This document shows, piece after piece, positions 45,137-54,243 of a DNA stretch of 64,000 bases; the first letter of the stretch is position 1; each line of letters starts with the position of its first letter. The DNA lies in NCBI RefSeq assembly GCF_025962655.1, contig NZ_JAGFPE010000003.1:62001-126000 (forward strand), read 5' to 3'. Under the pieces are notes generated by a model. The model saw nothing but the letters and a program-made list of their open reading frames with translations, did no database searches and was not told the origin of the DNA. The position numbers and the translations under genes were made by a program. The DNA comes from Candidatus Symbiopectobacterium sp. NZEC151. Lineage in GTDB: Bacteria; Pseudomonadota; Gammaproteobacteria; Enterobacterales; Enterobacteriaceae.

Positions 45137-45169
45137 AGTCAGCCCGCGCTCGCGGGCTGACTTATTTTC
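45137..45169 (+). terminator. Intrinsic terminator after the symporter
   Basis: A 12-bp stem, AGTCAGCCCGCG with exact complement around a two-base turn (45137-45162), followed by TATTTT. It lies 8 bases after the symporter stop. Confidence 0.85.
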
Positions 45170-45174
45170 CCACC

Positions 45175-46185
45175 TTAAATCAGCGCCGCTTCCTTCAATT
45201 CACTTTTCAGGTAGGCATAGTAAATCGGTGCAGCAATCACGCCCGGAATGCCAAACGCCGCTTCAAACACCAGCATTGCCAGCAAGATTTCCCACGCGTG
45301 CGCCTTGATTCGAGTGCCCACAATCTGTGCATTGAGGAAGTATTCCAGTTTGTGAATCAGCATCAGATAAACCAGCGCCGCCAATGCCACCGGCAGGGAA
45401 ATCGACAAACCAGAAATAAACACGATGGAGTTGGATATCAGGTTACCAATCACCGGTATCAACCCAAAGATGAAGGTCAGCACCACCAGCGTTTTGGCAA
45501 ACGGCAGATGCACACCAAAACAGGGCAAAACACCGAGAATAAACACCGCTGAGAGAATGGTGTTAACCGAAGAGATTTTTACCTGGGCGAACACGATATT
45601 GCGAAATGACATCGACAGCAGCGAAACGCGCCGCATCAGTTCTGATTTCAGCATCGGTTTATCCGTGTCCTCTTGCACGTTGTACAGTGAGACGATCGCC
45701 CCCAACACCATACCAATCAACATGGTGACAAAACCGTGCAGAAAATCTTTGCCCATGGTTTGCAGCATCACGATATGTTCTTGCACCCAGCGCATAAATT
45801 CGTGCTGTAGTTCTTCGACACTCACCGGCAAGTAACCCGGCAAATAGACCATGATGTGCCGTTGTACGTCATTGAGAATCAAGCCGATACGCGCATTGAA
45901 GGCCGAGGTGTCACGCATTTCCTGCATCACAATCCCGGTCAGGCTACCAAACAGCAGGCTAAGCAGACTCACCACCAGCGTACTGATGATCGCCACTACC
46001 ACCCAACGCGCGCGTTTGCCACTGATAATTTTTTGGAAATGGGGCGTCAGCAGATTGACGATTTCATACACCAAAAATCCGGCAACGAAACACGTTAACA
46101 GCCGTAGCGACAGCAGCAGCAGCAATCCCCCAAACATAAAACCCAGGCTCAGCCATCTGGCCTGTTTTAAATTCAATAACTGCAT
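45175..46185 (-). CDS. AI-2E family membrane permease
   Basis: 336 residues. Paired N-terminal helices, a cytoplasmic/periplasmic helical insert (about 85-150), then a cluster of C-terminal helices with 'FGLIPVIGNLISNSIVFI' and 'PGVIAAPIYYAYLKSEL'. The 'IPVIGN' motif is diagnostic for the UPF0118/AI-2E (PF01594) family, which includes TqsA, PerM and YdiK. The substrates of most members are unknown, so no autoinducer role is claimed. It is convergent with the symporter and stands alone. Confidence 0.9.
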   Translation of the reverse strand: MQLLNLKQARWLSLGFMFGGLLLLLSLRLLTCFVAGFLVYEIVNLLTPHFQKIISGKRARWVVVAIISTLVVSLLSLLFGSLTGIVMQEMRDTSAFNARIGLILNDVQRHIMVYLPGYLPVSVEELQHEFMRWVQEHIVMLQTMGKDFLHGFVTMLIGMVLGAIVSLYNVQEDTDKPMLKSELMRRVSLLSMSFRNIVFAQVKISSVNTILSAVFILGVLPCFGVHLPFAKTLVVLTFIFGLIPVIGNLISNSIVFISGLSISLPVALAALVYLMLIHKLEYFLNAQIVGTRIKAHAWEILLAMLVFEAAFGIPGVIAAPIYYAYLKSELKEAALI

Positions 46186-46379
46186 GACGACATCCTGTAT
46201 GCGTAATGATCGGACCTGTACACGTACTTACGACACCAAAAATAGCACTCGGTTTATCGCACCATTCTCTGCGCACCAGAAAAGACGCATGAGAAAAGTC
46301 GCACGAAACAAGCCCGGTAATAATTCTGCTTTTTCTCCGTCCTATTCTTAGCGTTTTTAGCATGAAAAACCAGAAGGGA

Positions 46380-47315
46380 TTAGCGGGCGCGCAGAGTAAT
46401 CCACCAGGAAAAGCGTCGTTCGACGATAATGGGCAGGGTGCGGGTCAGGGCGCTGAAAAAACGCGCATCATCCTGCAAGGGAAAGACACCGGAAATACGC
46501 AGCGCTGCCGCCTTGGCATCGAGGGGAAAGTAGCCGTTACGGTAGCGCGCATATTCACGCATCAAGCTATCCAGCCGCATATTGTCCGCCAGCAACACGC
46601 CATCCAGCCAGCTTTGGCGGAAGCCTTCCACCGGTTGCGCAGGCTGACTCATCGCAACAGTAAAGGTGACTTGTTGCCCAGCGAGAACGCGCACAGCCGC
46701 CTGCAATTGCTGCGCCGGGCGGAGCAATACTTCCCCCTGAAACACCGCCAGCGTACTTTCACCGTCATCGCAGCGCACATCAAACCGGCAGGGTGAATTC
46801 AGCGTCAGTTCCCCCTGAGGGGTGGAAAACAGTAGCGGGTAAGGCACAGCGCTTTCCAGCAAGCACTCCCCTTTCAGCAAGCGTAGAGAAGCAATCTTTC
46901 CGTCCTGGTCGTAGCGTGAGAGCGCTGAATCGGTGTTCAGGTTTAGCGTCATCCCCTCTGCCAACGCCCAGCACCGGTTTTCTCCCTTGGCGGTGCGATA
47001 GTCAGCGGCATAGGTTTCCCAGGGGACGCTATAGGCCCCACCGCCCAGCAGCGTCATCAACGCCAACAGTTTTAACAGGTGACGCCGTTCGGTTCCCTGA
47101 CGGCTCAATACGCTGGACGCCACGGGGCTATCGACGGAATGAAAACGGGTATGAATCTGCTCGACACGCTGCCACGCCTGCTGGTGCAGTGGATGACTAT
47201 TCAGCCATTGCTGCCAGGCGTGGCGCTCATTTGCCGTGCAATCATCCGCGTAGAGAATGGCATACCATTCTGCGGCATCGTAGAACACGTCCTGGGGAAT
47301 ATCGTCGGATCGCAT
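46380..47315 (-). CDS. FecR-family anti-sigma/sigma regulator
   Basis: 311 residues from the ATG at 47315, eight bases after the FecI stop; a TTG at 47348 overlapping FecI would add 11 residues. The N-terminal DUF4880 region has 'AAEWYAILYADDCTANERHAW' and 'HPLHQQAWQRV'. One membrane helix lies around 87-105, and a periplasmic FecR domain follows ('TAKGENRCWALAEGMTLNLNT', 'VFQGEVLLRP'). FecR transduces receptor occupancy across the inner membrane to the ECF sigma factor. It is the second gene of the fecI-fecR pair. Confidence 0.93.
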   Translation of the reverse strand: MRSDDIPQDVFYDAAEWYAILYADDCTANERHAWQQWLNSHPLHQQAWQRVEQIHTRFHSVDSPVASSVLSRQGTERRHLLKLLALMTLLGGGAYSVPWETYAADYRTAKGENRCWALAEGMTLNLNTDSALSRYDQDGKIASLRLLKGECLLESAVPYPLLFSTPQGELTLNSPCRFDVRCDDGESTLAVFQGEVLLRPAQQLQAAVRVLAGQQVTFTVAMSQPAQPVEGFRQSWLDGVLLADNMRLDSLMREYARYRNGYFPLDAKAAALRISGVFPLQDDARFFSALTRTLPIIVERRFSWWITLRAR

Positions 47316-47323
47316 GGCAGGGA

Positions 47324-47860
47324 TTAGCGCTCCTGGCAGGTCAGGCAAGCGAACATCGCCTGTGCCATGTATTTTTTCACCATGCGATCGGAGACACCAA
47401 GGCGATCGGCCACCTGCTGATAGGTCAATCCATCAATATGCACCCACAGAAACGCCTGCCTGGCCTTGGCAGACAGCGTACTGAGCATGCGATCAATCTC
47501 CAGCAGCGTATCAATAATGATGGCATGCTGCTCCAAAGAAGGCTCCACATCAATCTGCTGTTCTGCCAGTACCTGCGAATAGGCATTTTCAATGTCGCGC
47601 CGCCGCCAGAAATTCACCACCAGACCATGGGCGACGGTGGTCAACCAGGCGCGAGGTTCACGCAGTTGGGTAGCCTGCTGCGTGCTGATCAAACGCACGA
47701 AAGTATCCTGCGCCAGATCGGCCGCCTGCTGCGAGCATCCCAAACGCCGACGCAGCCACGCCTGTAACCAGACATGGTGCTCGTGATAAATTCGCTGTAC
47801 CGCCAAAGATTCGACGGGATCAGCATAGGTAGCCGCGTGACCGTTCACGTTGTGTCTCAT
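47324..47860 (-). CDS. FecI-type ECF sigma factor
   Basis: 178 residues. Region 2 reads 'QQAADLAQDTFVRLI' and 'REPRAWLTTVAHGLVVNFWRR'; region 4 'LSTLSAKARQAFLWVHIDGLTYQQVADRLGVSDRMVKKYM', quoted here in two short runs: 'GLTYQQVADRLGVSD' and 'RMVKKYMAQ'. This is the FecI (iron-starvation) group. A Fur box lies just upstream, so iron should repress it. It likely directs transcription of the adjacent TonB-dependent receptor in response to the matching siderophore. Confidence 0.93.
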   Translation of the reverse strand: MRHNVNGHAATYADPVESLAVQRIYHEHHVWLQAWLRRRLGCSQQAADLAQDTFVRLISTQQATQLREPRAWLTTVAHGLVVNFWRRRDIENAYSQVLAEQQIDVEPSLEQHAIIIDTLLEIDRMLSTLSAKARQAFLWVHIDGLTYQQVADRLGVSDRMVKKYMAQAMFACLTCQER

Positions 47861-47870
47861 TTAATAACAA

Positions 47871-47889
47871 TGAAATGATTTTCATTATC
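47871..47889 (-). promoter_or_regulatory. Fur box upstream of fecI
   Basis: On the minus strand GATAATGAAAATCATTTCA matches the 19-base Fur consensus (GATAATGATAATCATTATC) at 15 of 19 positions. It sits 10-28 bases before the fecI start codon, in a spot suited to iron repression of fecI-fecR. Confidence 0.88.
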
Positions 47890-47932
47890 ATTAAATGCAA
47901 AGTCAATCACTATCGGCAAATGCGTGATAAAT

Positions 47933-47960
47933 GAAAAAGCCCCGCTCGCAGGCAGGGCTT
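47933..47960 (-). terminator. Intrinsic terminator after the siderophore receptor
   Basis: On the minus strand AAGCCCTGC pairs with GCGGGGCTT (one G-U) around a six-base loop and is followed by TTTTTC. It separates the receptor transcript from fecI-fecR. Confidence 0.85.
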
Positions 47961-48002
47961 GGTAATTGATGAAAGCGATCTGTCAAACCATCGCGCCAGT
48001 GA

Positions 48003-50351
48003 TTACCAGCGGTAACTCAGGTTGGCATTGAACACGCGGCCTTCACCGTAGTAACACCAGAAGTTACACACGCTGACATATTCACGGTTGCTGAGGTTGG
48101 TGGCATTAACCTGCAAGCGCCAATCCTTGGTGAAGTCATAGGCTACCATGGCATCCCAAAGGGTATAGGCAGGGGATTTCAGGTTGGGGCTTTCCTTTGA
48201 ATCACCAAAAGAACTACCGACATAACGCACCCCCGTCCCCACAGATAAACCGGAGAGTGTTCCCTGGAACGCATAATTCACCCAACCGGACGCTTGTTGT
48301 AATGGCTGCTCAACAAAGCGTTTACCTACTTCGGCTTGATCAAGTGATTTGGTGGTCTCGACTTTGCCATAGTTATAATTGGCCAGCACCGTCAGGCCGC
48401 GCGCCACCTCACCGCTCATTTCCAACTCGATACCGCGAGAGCGAACCTGCCCGGTTTGCATTGAGATGCCTGAGTGATCAGGGTCAGTGGTCGATACGTT
48501 ATCCTGAACCAGGTTATACAGCGCTACGGTCGCATAACCGTTAAAGCCGTGCGGCGTATATTTCATCCCCACTTCGGTCTGCTTACCCACGGTCGGTTTA
48601 TATGGATTGCCTTTACCGTCATTGCCCACAAGCGGCATAAAGGATTCAGAGTAGCTAATGTAGGGAGAAACACCGTTATCAAACAGGTACATCAGCCCAG
48701 CCGTTTTGGTGAACTTGTCGTCATCCTTACGGCTACCCTTGCCATCAGTCAGATTCTGATCGCGCGATTTCGCTTTATCGTAACGACCGCCAATCAAGGC
48801 AATCCAGCGATCGTCATAACGAAACTGGTTCTGAACGTAGTAACCGATTTGGTGGCGTCCAGTACGGTGAGAATACAAATCGTTGAGCGGCAGAACGGCA
48901 TTGCCATAGACGGGGTTAAACATGTCAATGGCACCAATACCGTAGAAATCACCATCGCGGCTTTGTGAATTGGCGCGACGGTAATCAATACCCAACAGCA
49001 GCGTGTTTTCCACATCTCCCCACTGCCACTCCCCAACCATACGGTTATCCGTCGCCCAGTTTTGCGCAAAGCCATCGCGATACACCATGCCCCGCTGAGC
49101 TTCGCGTTCACTAACCTGATAGGAAGCATAAGCAGTACGCAAATCCATATTCAGATAGTTGTAATTGGTGTTCTGATGGAACGTCCAGGTATCGTTAATA
49201 CGGTGGGTGAACTCATAACCCAAGGTAAATTGACGGGTGTTATTGCGGTCGAGCCCGGGTTCACCCAGTGAGGTTCTGTAACCCACTTTCCCAAACGGTG
49301 TATTGTGCAGCGTGCCATACGGCAGCTTAAAACCGCTGGTAACATCGGAATGGGTATCCATGTAGCTTGCCAGTACGGTCAGTTCAGTGTCATCCCCCAT
49401 CAGGAATGTCATGCTGGGTGCCAGATAGAAGCGGTTACTCTTGGCATGATCCATTTCACCCGACGTGCCGCGCGCGAGGCCAACAACGCGATAAAGCACC
49501 GTGCCATCATCGTTAAGCGGCCCTGCGCTATCAATGCCCAATTGGCGGTAATCATTGGAGCCGTAATCCAGAGATATTTGCCCCTGCGGCAAACGCGTTG
49601 GTCGCTTGGAGATCATGTTGACCAGGCCGCCCGGTGGGTTTTGCCCATACAACACAGACGCAGGCCCTTTCAGAACCTCGACGCGATCCACGCCAAAGGC
49701 TTCAAACTGCTGAACGAAATACGCGTTTTCATTAATAGCAGCAAGGCCGTTTTGAAAGCGTGACTGATCCTTAAAGCCACGGATAGAAAGCCATTCCGCT
49801 TTGTTATCCGGCCCATAATAGGATGCCAGCACGCCTGGGCTGTAGCGCAAAGCCTGATCGACCTTCTTGGCACCGCGCTCTTCCATCTGTTGCTGTGTCA
49901 CCACGGACATCGCACGCGGCGTTTCCGAAACCGGCACATCCAGCTTTAACGCGGTATTGGGCGGCGCGGTGACGACGATCTGGTCGTTACGCGCTGGCAC
50001 CGCAGCCGCTGTTTGCGCTACCGGCTGCGCCACAATAGAGAGGCTGCCGTCAGCGTGGCGCTCGGCGCGCAGACCGCTGTTCGCCAGCAGTTGCGCAAAC
50101 CCTTGTTCCACTTCATAACGCCCTTGCAATCCGCTGCTCTGTTTACCCACCGTCAGTGCCGGATCATAAGACAACAGAACGCCGGATTGCTGCGCCAATT
50201 GGTTTAATGCCTGAGCCAGGCTTCCCGCAGTGACATGAAATTCCTGTGCTGCTGCCGAAACGGTCGTGACCGAAGCGGCACCGCCCAGCGCCATTCCCCA
50301 AAGTGCGGCTCTTAGCGCCAGCGTTACCGGCCCGGTTCGCCATGATTTCAT
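48003..50351 (-). CDS. TonB-dependent siderophore receptor with STN signalling domain (FhuA/FoxA-like)
   Basis: 782 residues. A signal peptide (about 1-35) precedes an STN/secretin-TonB N-terminal domain ('HVTAGSLAQALNQLAQQSG', 37-110), used to signal to FecR. A TonB box-like 'NDQIVVTAP' lies at about 122-130. The plug domain shows 'SVVTQQQMEERGAKKVDQAL' and 'VEVLKGPASVLYGQNPPGG', followed by a 22-strand barrel ending '...VFNANLSYRW' with a terminal aromatic. Near the C-terminus 'CNFWCYYGEGRV' resembles the Cys-linked 'CYYGDGR' of hydroxamate receptors such as FhuA and FoxA, so a ferrichrome- or ferrioxamine-type ligand is likely. It lies upstream of fecI-fecR, the reverse of fecIRA order. 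Confidence 0.93.
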   Translation of the reverse strand: MKSWRTGPVTLALRAALWGMALGGAASVTTVSAAAQEFHVTAGSLAQALNQLAQQSGVLLSYDPALTVGKQSSGLQGRYEVEQGFAQLLANSGLRAERHADGSLSIVAQPVAQTAAAVPARNDQIVVTAPPNTALKLDVPVSETPRAMSVVTQQQMEERGAKKVDQALRYSPGVLASYYGPDNKAEWLSIRGFKDQSRFQNGLAAINENAYFVQQFEAFGVDRVEVLKGPASVLYGQNPPGGLVNMISKRPTRLPQGQISLDYGSNDYRQLGIDSAGPLNDDGTVLYRVVGLARGTSGEMDHAKSNRFYLAPSMTFLMGDDTELTVLASYMDTHSDVTSGFKLPYGTLHNTPFGKVGYRTSLGEPGLDRNNTRQFTLGYEFTHRINDTWTFHQNTNYNYLNMDLRTAYASYQVSEREAQRGMVYRDGFAQNWATDNRMVGEWQWGDVENTLLLGIDYRRANSQSRDGDFYGIGAIDMFNPVYGNAVLPLNDLYSHRTGRHQIGYYVQNQFRYDDRWIALIGGRYDKAKSRDQNLTDGKGSRKDDDKFTKTAGLMYLFDNGVSPYISYSESFMPLVGNDGKGNPYKPTVGKQTEVGMKYTPHGFNGYATVALYNLVQDNVSTTDPDHSGISMQTGQVRSRGIELEMSGEVARGLTVLANYNYGKVETTKSLDQAEVGKRFVEQPLQQASGWVNYAFQGTLSGLSVGTGVRYVGSSFGDSKESPNLKSPAYTLWDAMVAYDFTKDWRLQVNATNLSNREYVSVCNFWCYYGEGRVFNANLSYRW

Positions 50352-50645
50352 TGTTATACCCCTGTCAGTTTTTCATTGCTGTTAATGGGTATGCCAATGG
50401 CGGTCACCAAAAGGGGAACCAGAAAAAGAAAAAAATGCGTATTGACGGCAGGCGTACAAATAACGCTATATGAATTAGTAGATAACGGGGGTTATTCGTT
50501 CGGGCAGGACAAAATAAAGGGTCGATAATTTGCGTTAAGTTGCATTAATAACATTCGCTACGCCCGAAAAGACGCAGCTTATATTGCTATTGGCAATTAA
50601 TAATTCCGTAATGTTAGTAATTTCGAACGTCCTTGTTTTATTTCC
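50352..50645. other. Receptor promoter region
   Basis: 294 bases upstream of the receptor. A GATAAC-ggg-GTTATT-like inverted repeat lies at 50481-50497. I did not find a good Fur box, which agrees with expression through the adjacent FecI rather than direct iron repression. Confidence 0.4.
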
Positions 50646-51044
50646 CTAAGAAACAAGGTTAATGGCAGGAGCCGGTTCGTTGATCTCTTGATTCAAGATC
50701 ATCAGAGAAAACACACGGTTTTCAACATTCAGCTTAGAAAAAGAGAGCGTGCTTAGCTGCTTTTTCGTGAAGCCATCCGACAGAAGATCCGACACGACGC
50801 GCGTACTCATTACGTCGCTGTTGGTCAGAAAGTCCTGATAGGCAAACTTCACGTTTATCGGCAGGACATCATCGATAGATACCGGATTGTTCGTCTCAGA
50901 ATGCAGCCCGAAATGGGCATTAAATGCAGAGTTAGCACAGAGAACCTTGCATTTATCATCAATAACGGCGACGGCACGCCTGTCATTTTGTACAGGTTTG
51001 CTCAGCATGCCTATGATCTCATTTTGTCCAAATATCAGACTCAT
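50646..51044 (-). CDS. PAS-domain protein, 132 residues
   Basis: GAGGAAACG immediately precedes the ATG. A single PAS-like fold is suggested by 'AVAVIDDKCKVLCANSAFNAHFGL' (quoted in part: 'VIDDKCKVLCANSAFNAHFG'), then 'VKFAYQDFLTNSD' and 'LNVENRVFSLMILNQEINEP'. No output domain (HTH, kinase, GGDEF) is attached, and no frameshifted continuation is seen downstream. Standalone PAS proteins can act as small sensors or be remnants. It is flanked by the palindrome-rich region upstream of acs. Confidence 0.72.
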   Translation of the reverse strand: MSLIFGQNEIIGMLSKPVQNDRRAVAVIDDKCKVLCANSAFNAHFGLHSETNNPVSIDDVLPINVKFAYQDFLTNSDVMSTRVVSDLLSDGFTKKQLSTLSFSKLNVENRVFSLMILNQEINEPAPAINLVS

Positions 51045-51828
51045 CGTTTCCTCTGCTTCATGCTATGACAAGATAACTCCACGGACACACTGAGAAGCTG
51101 CGTCAACCCTCTACCGATCTGCGCGACTCACACGCAGGATCGCAAAGCATTGCGTAGATGCTTCCAATAGCCCGAAACCGCAAACCGTAATTAATCAATA
51201 AAAACAAATAGATAAAATATCTTGTACTTCCGTTAGCGTAATGTTCAAGCAGCGCGACGTTGTATTTTGATCTCGAACGATCAGGCTGAAGCCTGCATCG
51301 ACGAATTGCTATTCAAGTGTAGAAGTAAAAGGCCAAAAGATCCCGTGAACCCGTACCACATTCGTCGCTTATACCGCTCTCATTTTTTTACATATGTACT
51401 AAAATTTTAACGTACCTGTCGATCAAACGATCGAAAAGCATCTTCTGGATCAAAATATACCCGTGTTGGTATGCACACTATCGGCTGAATAAGCAGTATC
51501 TTTATGCCGTTTGATCGTAAAGGACGATCAAATAATAAAAAGTAATAGTTGTAATCTATTGAAAATAATAAATTGATCGTTATATGCTTTACGATCATGT
51601 GAACGAGCAAGTCAGACACAATAATGTGATACATGTCACAAATCATGTTCCGGTTTGCTTTTTTATAAATAACAGAAAACGCTTTGGGCCCGCCATTCTC
51701 CACGCTTTGCCTTTCACTGCGTTACTCCTTATTGCGTGATCCATCGCTCAAAAAAGAAACAAACTCTGGCGCACCACTACACTTAACGATTTGTTGACAT
51801 ACATTTAACAAGGTTTAAGGAGAGCGCT
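51045..51828. other. Long GATC- and palindrome-rich region upstream of acs
   Basis: 784 bases between the leftward PAS gene and acs. It has 13 GATC sites between 51116 and 51741, and several inverted repeats built on TGATCGT/ACGATCA, notably TTTGATCGT-aaagg-ACGATCAAA at 51510-51532 and TGATCGT-N10-ACGATCA at 51574-51597. No gene is evident; a 98-codon frame at 51407-51703 is rejected. Confidence 0.6.
51510..51532. promoter_or_regulatory. Perfect inverted repeat TTTGATCGT-N5-ACGATCAAA
   Basis: Nine-base arms, five-base spacer, each arm with a Dam site. A second pair with seven-base arms lies 41 bases downstream at 51574-51597, and a weaker one at 51268-51283. This looks like an operator array for a dimeric regulator of acs or of the divergent PAS gene. 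Confidence 0.6.
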
Positions 51829-53790
51829 ATGAGCCAATATAATAAACACACCATACCCGCCTCAGTGGCGGAGAACGCCCTGATTAACCCCGAGCAGTAT
51901 CGCGAGTGGTATCAGGCATCGATCAATGATCCCCAAACCTTTTGGCGGGAGCATGGCAAGATCGTCGACTGGATCAAACCGTACACTGAGGTAAAAAACA
52001 CCTCTTTCGATCCAGGTCATATCCGCATTCGCTGGTTCGAAGACGGCACGTTAAATGTTGCAGCCAACTGTCTCGATCGACACTTAGCCACGCTTGGCGA
52101 TCAAACCGCCATTGTGTGGGAAGGGGATGATGCGAGCCAAAGCAAAACGGTGAGTTACCGCGAGCTTTACCAGAGTGTCTGTCGCTTTGCTAATGTATTG
52201 AAATCACTAGGTATTAAAAAGGGTGATGTGGTCGCTATCTATATGCCAATGGTGCCGGAAGCAGCGGTTGCCATGCTGGCATGCACGCGCATAGGCGCCA
52301 TTCATTCCGTTATTTTCGGCGGCTTTTCTCCCGAATCCATCGCCGGGCGTATTATTGATTCCAGTGCCAAACTGGTGATTACCTCTGATGAGGGTATCCG
52401 CGCAGGGCGCACTATCCCGCTGAAAAAGAATATTGATGACGCGTTGCGCAACCCAGGCGTTAAAACGGTGGCCCATACCATTGTTTACCAACGCACGGGT
52501 GCCGCTATCGATTGGCATGAAGGACGCGACCTCTGGTGGCACGATCTGATCGCCGGTGCAGACGATCACTGCCCGCCAGAAGCGATGAACGCCGAGGATC
52601 CGTTGTTTATTCTCTATACCTCCGGATCGACCGGTAAACCTAAAGGCGTGCTGCACACCACCGGCGGATATCTGGTCTATGCCGCCATGACCTTCAAATA
52701 TGTGTTTGATTACCATCCCGGCGATGTCTATTGGTGTACCGCCGATGTCGGCTGGATCACCGGGCACAGCTACCTGCTCTACGGCCCGCTGGCCTGCGGT
52801 GCGACCACGCTGATGTTTGAAGGCGTACCCAACTGGCCGGATGCGAGCCGTATGGGACAAGTGGTCGATAAGCACCACGTCAATATCCTGTATACCGCCC
52901 CCACCGCAATCCGCGCGCTGATGGCTGACGGCGACAAGGCCATCGAAGGCAGCAATCGGCGTTCGCTGAAAATCATGGGGTCGGTGGGCGAGCCCATCAA
53001 CCCGGAAGCCTGGGAATGGTATTTCAACAAGATCGGTAACAGCCAATGTCCGATCGTCGATACCTGGTGGCAAACGGAAACCGGCGGGTTAATGATTACC
53101 CCGCTGCCGGGGGCGATCGAAACCAAGCCGGGTTCGGCAACGCTTCCCTTCTTTGGCGTGCAGCCTGCGTTAGTCGATAACCTGGGCACGCCGCAGGACG
53201 GGGCAACGGAAGGCAATCTGGTGATCACCGACTCCTGGCCCGGACAGGCGCGCACGCTGTTTGGCGATCACGAGCGTTTCGAACAGACCTATTTTTCGAC
53301 CTTTAAAGGCATGTATTTCAGCGGCGATGGTGCCCGCCGCGATGAAGATGGCTACTACTGGATTACCGGCCGCGTCGATGATGTGTTGAACGTGGCGGGG
53401 CATCGTCTGGGCACGGCTGAAATAGAATCTGCACTGGTGGCGCACCCGAAGATTGCCGAAGCCGCCGTAGTGGGCATCCCGCACAGCCTGAAAGGCCAGG
53501 CTATCTACGCCTACATTACGCTCAACCACGGTGAAGAGCCCTCCAGTGCGCTTTACACGGAAGTGCGCAATTGGGTGCGTAAAGAGATTGGTCCGATTGC
53601 TACGCCCGATATCCTGCACTGGACGGATTCGCTGCCGAAAACCCGTTCCGGCAAGATTATGCGGCGCATTCTGCGCAAAATCGCGGCGGGAGACACCAGT
53701 AATCTGGGGGATATCTCCACGCTTGCCGATCCTGGCGTCGTTGAAAAACTGCTGGAAGAGAAACAAACCATGGACACGCCACAGTCTTAA
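51829..53790 (+). CDS. acs: Acetyl-CoA synthetase
   Basis: 653 residues; AAGGAGA precedes the ATG. It activates acetate to acetyl-AMP and then acetyl-CoA. Adenylate-forming motifs: '[11 protein letters not shown]' (about 263-273), '[10 protein letters not shown]', '[20 protein letters not shown]', and '[11 protein letters not shown]' with Lys609, the position acetylated and controlled by CobB/Pat in the well-studied enzyme. It is the first gene of acs-yjcH-actP, the high-affinity acetate scavenging operon. The AT-rich, palindrome-rich upstream region is likely its control region. Confidence 0.98.
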   Translation: MSQYNKHTIPASVAENALINPEQYREWYQASINDPQTFWREHGKIVDWIKPYTEVKNTSFDPGHIRIRWFEDGTLNVAANCLDRHLATLGDQTAIVWEGDDASQSKTVSYRELYQSVCRFANVLKSLGIKKGDVVAIYMPMVPEAAVAMLACTRIGAIHSVIFGGFSPESIAGRIIDSSAKLVITSDEGIRAGRTIPLKKNIDDALRNPGVKTVAHTIVYQRTGAAIDWHEGRDLWWHDLIAGADDHCPPEAMNAEDPLFILYTSGSTGKPKGVLHTTGGYLVYAAMTFKYVFDYHPGDVYWCTADVGWITGHSYLLYGPLACGATTLMFEGVPNWPDASRMGQVVDKHHVNILYTAPTAIRALMADGDKAIEGSNRRSLKIMGSVGEPINPEAWEWYFNKIGNSQCPIVDTWWQTETGGLMITPLPGAIETKPGSATLPFFGVQPALVDNLGTPQDGATEGNLVITDSWPGQARTLFGDHERFEQTYFSTFKGMYFSGDGARRDEDGYYWITGRVDDVLNVAGHRLGTAEIESALVAHPKIAEAAVVGIPHSLKGQAIYAYITLNHGEEPSSALYTEVRNWVRKEIGPIATPDILHWTDSLPKTRSGKIMRRILRKIAAGDTSNLGDISTLADPGVVEKLLEEKQTMDTPQS

Positions 53791-53833
53791 ACATCAAACG
53801 CAGTACGCACTAAGCGAACCGATAGCAGATAAC

Positions 53834-53854
53834 GCCAGACCCCGAGGGTCTGGC
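53834..53854 (+). terminator. Hairpin between acs and yjcH
   Basis: GCCAGACCC and its complement enclose a three-base loop 44 bases after the acs stop. It is followed by TTAG, not a U-tract, so it may be an mRNA-stability or partial attenuation hairpin within the operon. Confidence 0.5.
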
Positions 53855-53931
53855 TTAGCTGGCTGTACCCTGAAATCGGCAACGCTTTTACTTGCAACCG
53901 GATACAGACCAGACCCATTTACCGGAGATTT

Positions 53932-54243
53932 ATGATGAATGACGTCCTCTACCAACGCATTGGCAACCACTCGGTGTTTAAGGAACTGGTGCGCAAACGT
54001 CAGCTTTTTGCCGTCTCGCTTTCTCTGATCATCCTGGTGTTATACATCAGCTTTATTTTGCTGATTGCTTTCGCCCCCGCCTGGCTGGGTACCCCCATCT
54101 CTCCCGGCGCAACGATTACGCGCGGCATTCCCATCGGGATTGGCCTTATCGTTATCTCGTTTATCTCGACAGGGGTGTATGTCTATCGCGCCAACGGAGA
54201 ATTTGACCGTATGACCAAAAAGCTGCTGAGTGAGGTTAAGTAA
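53932..54243 (+). CDS. yjcH: DUF485 inner membrane protein YjcH
   Basis: 103 residues with GGAGATTT before the ATG pair (53932, 53935). Two membrane helices (about 28-52 and 65-85) and the '[19 protein letters not shown]' N-terminus are typical of DUF485 proteins. The gene is always found with actP and is thought to support the acetate permease. The stop overlaps the actP start (TAATG). Confidence 0.95.
   Translation: MMNDVLYQRIGNHSVFKELVRKRQLFAVSLSLIILVLYISFILLIAFAPAWLGTPISPGATITRGIPIGIGLIVISFISTGVYVYRANGEFDRMTKKLLSEVK

Noticed and set aside
51407-51703. 98-codon minus-strand frame upstream of acs
   Set aside because: It starts at GTG without a ribosome site, covers the palindrome array, and has no recognisable features.
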